DNA of 64,000 nt from Pseudomonas sp. GV085 (GTDB lineage: Bacteria > Pseudomonadota > Gammaproteobacteria > Pseudomonadales > Pseudomonadaceae). The position numbers and the translations under genes are program-made. Positions 60,292 to 64,000 of this stretch are shown here, piece after piece. A model generated the notes under the pieces. The model had not been told where the DNA came from. It did no database searches and saw only the letters and a list, made by a program, of their open reading frames with translations. Location: contig NZ_QAOV01000002.1 in NCBI RefSeq assembly GCF_003050925.1, positions 664,156-728,155 on the forward strand, in the 5' to 3' direction. Numbering within the stretch: the stretch's first letter is position 1; each line of letters starts with the position of its first letter.

Positions 60292-60383
60292 CCTGTGGGA
60301 GCGAGCCTGCTCGCGATAGCGGTGGATCAGTCGATACTATGCTGACTGATACTCCGCTATCGCGAGCAAGCCCGCTCCCACAG
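60292..60383. repeat. REP pair 11 (forward-reverse, GTGGGAGC subtype)
   Basis: CCTGTGGGAGCGAGCCTGCT and its inverse with GCCCGCTCCCACAGG. The spacer contains GGTGGATCAGTC and a palindrome ATCAGTC/GACTGAT. T5 follows the second arm, so it may double as a terminator for the cbs pair. Confidence 0.95.
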
Positions 60384-60414
60384 GTCTTTTTGGCCCTAAG
60401 TCTTGTTGCAAGGC

Positions 60415-60442
60415 TGGTCAAGCAAACAGGAGTCCCTATAAT
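60415..60442 (+). promoter_or_regulatory. Sigma-70 promoter for the PhnD-type operon
   Basis: TGGTCA (60415-60420) and a perfect TATAAT (60437-60442) with a 16-base spacer, 96 bases before the binding-protein ATG. Confidence 0.55.
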
Positions 60443-60537
60443 CGCGGCGTTTTCGTCTACCCTCACGAAGCGTCGTGCAGCAATCAGCTTGTGCGGGGCG
60501 CATCGACATTTTTCCGCTATTGAACCGGAGAACTTCC

Positions 60538-61389
60538 ATGCTCAAACGTACCCTGGCAGTGGCCATTGGCCTGACCTTGTCTCTTTCCACCCTGCTGGCA
60601 CAGGCCGTCGAGACCCTCAAGGTCAGCGCCATTCCCGACGAAGCACCCACCGAACTGCAGCGCAAGTTCAAGCCCCTGGGCGAGTATCTGGAGAAGCAAC
60701 TGGGCATGAAAGTCGAGTTCGTACCGGTGTCCGACTACCCGGCGGTGGTCGAGGCGCTGGCCACCGACCGTATCGACATGGCGTGGCTGGGCGGTTTCAC
60801 CTTCGTGCAGGCGCGGCTGAAAACCGGCAATGCCATTCCATTGGTACAGCGTGAGCAGGATGCCCAGTTCACCAGCAAATTCATCAGCGCCGACCCGGCC
60901 GTCAAGTCGCTGGCCGACCTCAAGGGCAAGTCGTTCGCCTTCGGCTCGGTCTCGTCGACGTCGGGCAGTTTGATGCCGCGCTATTTCATGCTGCAGGACG
61001 GCATCAAGCCGGAAACTTACTTCAGCCGTGTCGGCTACTCCGGCGCCCATGACGCCACCGTCGCCTGGGTTCAGGCTGGCAAAGTGGATGCCGGCGTACT
61101 CAATGCCAGCGTCTGGGCAAAACTGGTCGCGGCCGGCAAGGTCGACACCGACAAGGTCAAGGTCTTCGCCACCACGCCGGCCTACTTCGACTACAACTGG
61201 ACCGTGCGCGGCACCCTCGACCCGGCCCTGGCCAACAAAATCAAGGTAGCCTTCCTCGCGCTCGACCCGGCCAACCCGGAGCAAAAAGCGATTCTGGACC
61301 TGCAAGCCGCCAGCCGCTTCATCGAGACCCAGCCTGAGAACTACAAGGGCATCGAGGAAGCCGCGCGCGCTGCCGACCTGCTGAAATGA
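60538..61389 (+). CDS. PhnD-like ABC substrate-binding protein
   Basis: A 283-residue periplasmic protein. The signal peptide ends at LLAQA-VETL (about residue 23). PhnD-like blocks are IPDEAPTELQRKFKPLGEYL, VSDYPAVVEALATDRIDMAW, GSVSSTSGSLMPRYFM and GYSGAHDATVAWVQAGKVDA. Homologues in Pseudomonas are commonly named putative selenate or phosphonate binding proteins. The ligand is an oxyanion or phosphonate-like molecule by inference; no phn lyase genes are present, which argues against ordinary phosphonate use. GGAGA precedes ATG 60538. Confidence 0.87.
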   Translation: MLKRTLAVAIGLTLSLSTLLAQAVETLKVSAIPDEAPTELQRKFKPLGEYLEKQLGMKVEFVPVSDYPAVVEALATDRIDMAWLGGFTFVQARLKTGNAIPLVQREQDAQFTSKFISADPAVKSLADLKGKSFAFGSVSSTSGSLMPRYFMLQDGIKPETYFSRVGYSGAHDATVAWVQAGKVDAGVLNASVWAKLVAAGKVDTDKVKVFATTPAYFDYNWTVRGTLDPALANKIKVAFLALDPANPEQKAILDLQAASRFIETQPENYKGIEEAARAADLLK

Positions 61390-62183
61390 CACTGCATCTG
61401 AACCGGGTCAGCCTCACCCACGGCAATGGCGTGCGTGCGCTGCATGAGGTCGACCTGCACATCGCTGCCGGTGAGCAGGTCGCGATCATCGGTCCGTCCG
61501 GCGCCGGCAAGTCGAGCCTGCTCAACCTGTTGGCTACCGCCCTGCGCCCCGGCAGCGGCACGGTCGAGGTGCTCGGCGAGCAAGCCTGGCAGCTCGGCGC
61601 CCGACAGCGCCAACGGCTGCGTGCACGCATCGGCCTGGTGCATCAGGCGCCGCCACTGCCTGCGCGACAGCGGGTGGTCACGGCGGTGCTGGCCGGAAAG
61701 CTGGGACAATGGAGCTTTACCAAAAGCCTGCTGAGCCTGTTGCATCCGGTGGATGTTCCGGGTGCGCGGGCGGCACTGCTCAAGCTGGACCTGGGCGACA
61801 AGCTGTTCGCCCAGTGCCAGCAACTGTCCGGCGGCCAGTTGCAGCGCGTGGGCATTGCCCGCGTGCTGTACCAGGCGCCCGAAGTGCTGTTGGCCGATGA
61901 GCCGGTGTCGGCGATGGACCCGGTGCTGGCCGGGCACACCCTGTCGATCCTCTGCCGCCACGCCCGGGAACGCAACGTGACGCTGGTCGCCAGCCTGCAT
62001 GCGGTGGAGCTGGCCCTGACGCACTTTTCACGCATCATCGGTTTGCGTGAAGGGCAGGTCCTGTTCGACCTTCCCGCCAGCGACGTCGACCACGATTTGC
62101 TCGACAAGCTCTACGCCAACGAGCAACTGCTGTCGCCGCCCGTTCCGGTGGCGCCCTTGAGCCTGCAGATTCCCCGATGCTGA
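61386..62183 (+). CDS. PhnC-like ABC ATP-binding protein
   Basis: A 265-residue ATPase. Walker A GPSGAGKSS is at residues 36-44, signature LSGGQLQRVGIAR at 147-159, Walker B VLLADEP at 167-173, and the switch His in VASLHAVELAL. It begins with an ATGA overlap of the binding-protein gene. Sequence and order match PhnC and the similar putative selenate uptake ATPase. Confidence 0.9.
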   Translation: MTLHLNRVSLTHGNGVRALHEVDLHIAAGEQVAIIGPSGAGKSSLLNLLATALRPGSGTVEVLGEQAWQLGARQRQRLRARIGLVHQAPPLPARQRVVTAVLAGKLGQWSFTKSLLSLLHPVDVPGARAALLKLDLGDKLFAQCQQLSGGQLQRVGIARVLYQAPEVLLADEPVSAMDPVLAGHTLSILCRHARERNVTLVASLHAVELALTHFSRIIGLREGQVLFDLPASDVDHDLLDKLYANEQLLSPPVPVAPLSLQIPRC

Positions 62184-63004
62184 CGCGCGATACACGAGAC
62201 CCGGCCACCCTGCCACGTCTGTTGCTCAGTCTGTTGGCGCTTGCCCTGCTGTGGCCCGGTATCCATTTCAGCGAGCTGGACCTGGGTGTGCTGCTCAAGG
62301 CCGACAGCCAGAGTGAGATGGGCCGGTTTGTCTCAGCCTTCTGGCCACCGGCCCATGGCGAAGAGTTCCTCCAGCTGCTGTGGCAAGCCACCCTGCAGAC
62401 ACTGGCCATCGCCACCGCCGGCATGGCTTTGGCGTTGCTGTTGGCCGTGCCCGCCAGCCTGTTGGCCAGCCGCGCACTGTCATTGTCGGCGGCTTCGCGC
62501 AGCGGTCGCCCGAGCGCCCTGGGCCGGCTGTTGCGCTGGCCGGTGCGCGGGTTGCTGATCTTCCTGCGCAGCGTGCCGGAAATCGTCTGGGCCTTGCTGT
62601 TCGTACGCGCCGTCGGCCTTGGCCCCACGGCCGGGGTGCTGGCGATTGCCATCACCTATAGCGGCATGCTGGGCAAGGTCTACGCGGAGATTTTCGAGTC
62701 GGTCGACCAGCGTCCGGCCCATGCGCTGTTGCAAGCCGGCAGCAGCCGATTGGCGGCATTCTGCTACGGCACCCTGCCCAATGTCGGGGCGGAGTTGCTG
62801 TCGTACACGGTGTACCGCTGGGAATGCGCGATCCGCGCGTCCGTGGTGATGGGCTTCGTCGGCGCTGGCGGGCTGGGCCAGCAGATCGACTTGTCGTTGC
62901 GCATGTTCGCCGGCGGTGAAGTGGCGAGCATGTTGCTGACCTTTTTCGTCCTGGTGCTGTTCGCCGATCAGATCAGCCGCCTGTTGCGCTGGAGGTTCGC
63001 ATGA
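62177..63004 (+). CDS. PhnE-like ABC permease 1
   Basis: A 275-residue inner-membrane permease with about five or six spans. The EAA loop region is AEIFESVDQRPAHALLQAGS, and the FGxGxxGQ block is GFVGAGGLGQQIDLSLRMF. It overlaps the ATPase gene by seven bases. Two unequal PhnE-type permeases in tandem suggest a heterodimeric channel. Confidence 0.9.
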   Translation: MLTRDTRDPATLPRLLLSLLALALLWPGIHFSELDLGVLLKADSQSEMGRFVSAFWPPAHGEEFLQLLWQATLQTLAIATAGMALALLLAVPASLLASRALSLSAASRSGRPSALGRLLRWPVRGLLIFLRSVPEIVWALLFVRAVGLGPTAGVLAIAITYSGMLGKVYAEIFESVDQRPAHALLQAGSSRLAAFCYGTLPNVGAELLSYTVYRWECAIRASVVMGFVGAGGLGQQIDLSLRMFAGGEVASMLLTFFVLVLFADQISRLLRWRFA

Positions 63005-63768
63005 ATCGCCTGATCAACCTGCTGCTGATCCTGTGCATCGTTGCGGCAGTCGTCGTCTCGTTCAGCTATCTGGGCATCGATCTCGGCGAACTGACGGGCA
63101 GCGGTAACCTTGCGCAGATGGGCGCCTACGTGCTGCGTTTTCTCAGCCCGGACCTGAGCGCCGGCCATCTGCAAGCCATCGGCCGCGGCGCCGTGGAAAC
63201 CCTGGCCATGTCGGCCCTGGGCACCCTGCTCGCGGCGGTCTTCGGCCTGGTGCTGGCGCTGCCTGCGGCCGGGCGTTTCGGTTGGCCGTTGCAGAGCGCG
63301 TCGCGCCTTGTGCTCAATGGCCTGCGCGCCATTCCCGAACTGGTGTGGGCCGCTTTGATGGTGCTGGCGGCGGGTCTCGGCCCGAACGCCGGGACCTTGG
63401 CACTGGCCATGCACACCGCCGGGGTGCTGGGTCGACTCTTCGCCGAAGCACTGGAAAACACCCCGCCGCAACCGGCCGAAGCCATCCGTTTGCAGGGCGG
63501 CAACGTCGTCTGGGCCTTCTGCTACGGCACCCTGCCCAACCTGTTTCCACAGCTGTTGGCGTACATCCTGTACCGCTGGGAAAACAACATCCGCATGGCC
63601 AGCGTGCTCGGTTTTGTCGGTGCCGGCGGTTTGGGGCAGATGCTCTATGTCAGCCTCAGCCTGTTCCAGGAGGCCCAGGCTAGTACGGTGATTTTGGCGA
63701 TGTTGGTGCTGGTGTTTGCTGTTGATGGGTTGAGTAGTTGGAGTCGGCAGCGGTGGGTTAAGGCGTGA
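63001..63768 (+). CDS. PhnE-like ABC permease 2
   Basis: A 255-residue permease. Spans are similar to permease 1 and the closing block GFVGAGGLGQMLYVSLSLFQ is shared, so the two arose by duplication. The coupling loop is LFAEALENTPPQPAEAIRLQ. It overlaps permease 1 in ATGA. The gene ends the operon; the insertion-sequence end follows about 130 bases later. Confidence 0.9.
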   Translation: MNRLINLLLILCIVAAVVVSFSYLGIDLGELTGSGNLAQMGAYVLRFLSPDLSAGHLQAIGRGAVETLAMSALGTLLAAVFGLVLALPAAGRFGWPLQSASRLVLNGLRAIPELVWAALMVLAAGLGPNAGTLALAMHTAGVLGRLFAEALENTPPQPAEAIRLQGGNVVWAFCYGTLPNLFPQLLAYILYRWENNIRMASVLGFVGAGGLGQMLYVSLSLFQEAQASTVILAMLVLVFAVDGLSSWSRQRWVKA

Positions 63769-63900
63769 TGGGGAATTGCATGGATTTGCTCAGCTGATTG
63801 CATTCGAGCTTAGCAAGCATTTGTATGGATTTGACTACCGCGTTTTATGGGTATGACCGGTAGAAAACGACCCAAGCTGCCGGTGGGAACTGGCAGTAAC

Positions 63901-64000
63901 CGGCCGATTCTGTTGAAAAAGTAGCTCCCCTATCTGGCCTGCGGCAAAATATCTGCATTGGCCAGCAGGGAAGCACGCAGCATGATGGGACAGTTATCGA
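63901..64000 (+). mobile_element. Left end of an insertion sequence (IS1182/IS5-like), cut by the window
   Basis: The sequence GATTCTGTTGAAAAAGT near 63907-63923 is typical of the terminal inverted repeat of IS elements whose transposase begins MMGQLS. The exact left boundary is uncertain (somewhere about 63880-63920). Only the first codons of the transposase are in the window. Confidence 0.65.
63982..64000 (+). CDS. Transposase, N-terminus only
   Basis: ATG ATG GGA CAG TTA TCG encodes MMGQLS, the usual start of an IS1182/IS5-group DDE transposase found in many Pseudomonas. The rest lies beyond the right edge. Assignment rests on six residues plus the upstream terminal sequence. Confidence 0.55.

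Overview
The window is about 62% GC by eye and carries many short palindromic repeats of the GGAGCGAGC-n-GCTCGCG type. These repeats, together with PauR/PauABCD-type polyamine genes, LsfA-type peroxiredoxin, DUF2790 and CigR-like proteins, point to the chromosome of a Pseudomonas of the fluorescens group. No tRNA, rRNA, CRISPR array or prophage was seen. Two edges are cut: a polyamine-type FAD oxidase at the left and the first codons of an insertion-sequence transposase at the right.

Layout. 1-7.3 kb: partial FAD oxidoreductase, DeoR regulator, ornithine decarboxylase with an unusual 5' leader, PPK2 and a SulP transporter. 7.6-9.4 kb: three small envelope or secreted proteins. 9.7-20.7 kb: a polyamine locus with the complete gamma-glutamyl route (PuuR/PauR repressor, PuuB oxidase, PuuC dehydrogenase, PuuA ligase, PuuD hydrolase) and a PotFGHI-type putrescine ABC transporter. 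20.9-24.1 kb: ThpR and small conserved unknowns. 24.2-31.5 kb: LctP-type permease, glycolate oxidase glcDEF plus glcG, and an exported dienelactone-hydrolase-like protein. 31.6-39.8 kb: 1-Cys peroxiredoxin, exported aldo/keto reductase, alpha/beta hydrolase, a helical secreted protein with a Cys-rich DNA-binding regulator, a CAP-domain protein, and a beta-propeller/TPR-winged-helix pair. 40-47.9 kb: LysR, aldo/keto reductase and an EmrAB-NodT efflux operon divergent from its likely TetR repressor, then mug. 48-52.5 kb: membrane hydroxylase, VIT-like protein, yiaWV-like pair and a diguanylate cyclase. 52.7-57.4 kb: a tight operon of flavin monooxygenase, Rid-family protein, DUF1028, M20 deacylase and an ABC substrate-binding protein. 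57.7-63.8 kb: cystathionine beta-synthase and gamma-synthase/lyase, then a PhnDCEE-type ABC importer, then the insertion sequence.

How it fits together. Much of the window handles nitrogenous and C2 nutrients: putrescine uptake and oxidation to GABA through gamma-glutamyl intermediates, ornithine decarboxylation, glycolate or lactate uptake and oxidation, reverse transsulfuration, and an uncharacterised amine or acyl-amine catabolic operon. That last operon (52743-57437) is the best candidate here for an undescribed pathway, because its Rid protein appears to lack the usual catalytic arginine and its binding protein has no adjacent permease. Functional names are recognised from protein sequence read by eye; no database search was run.
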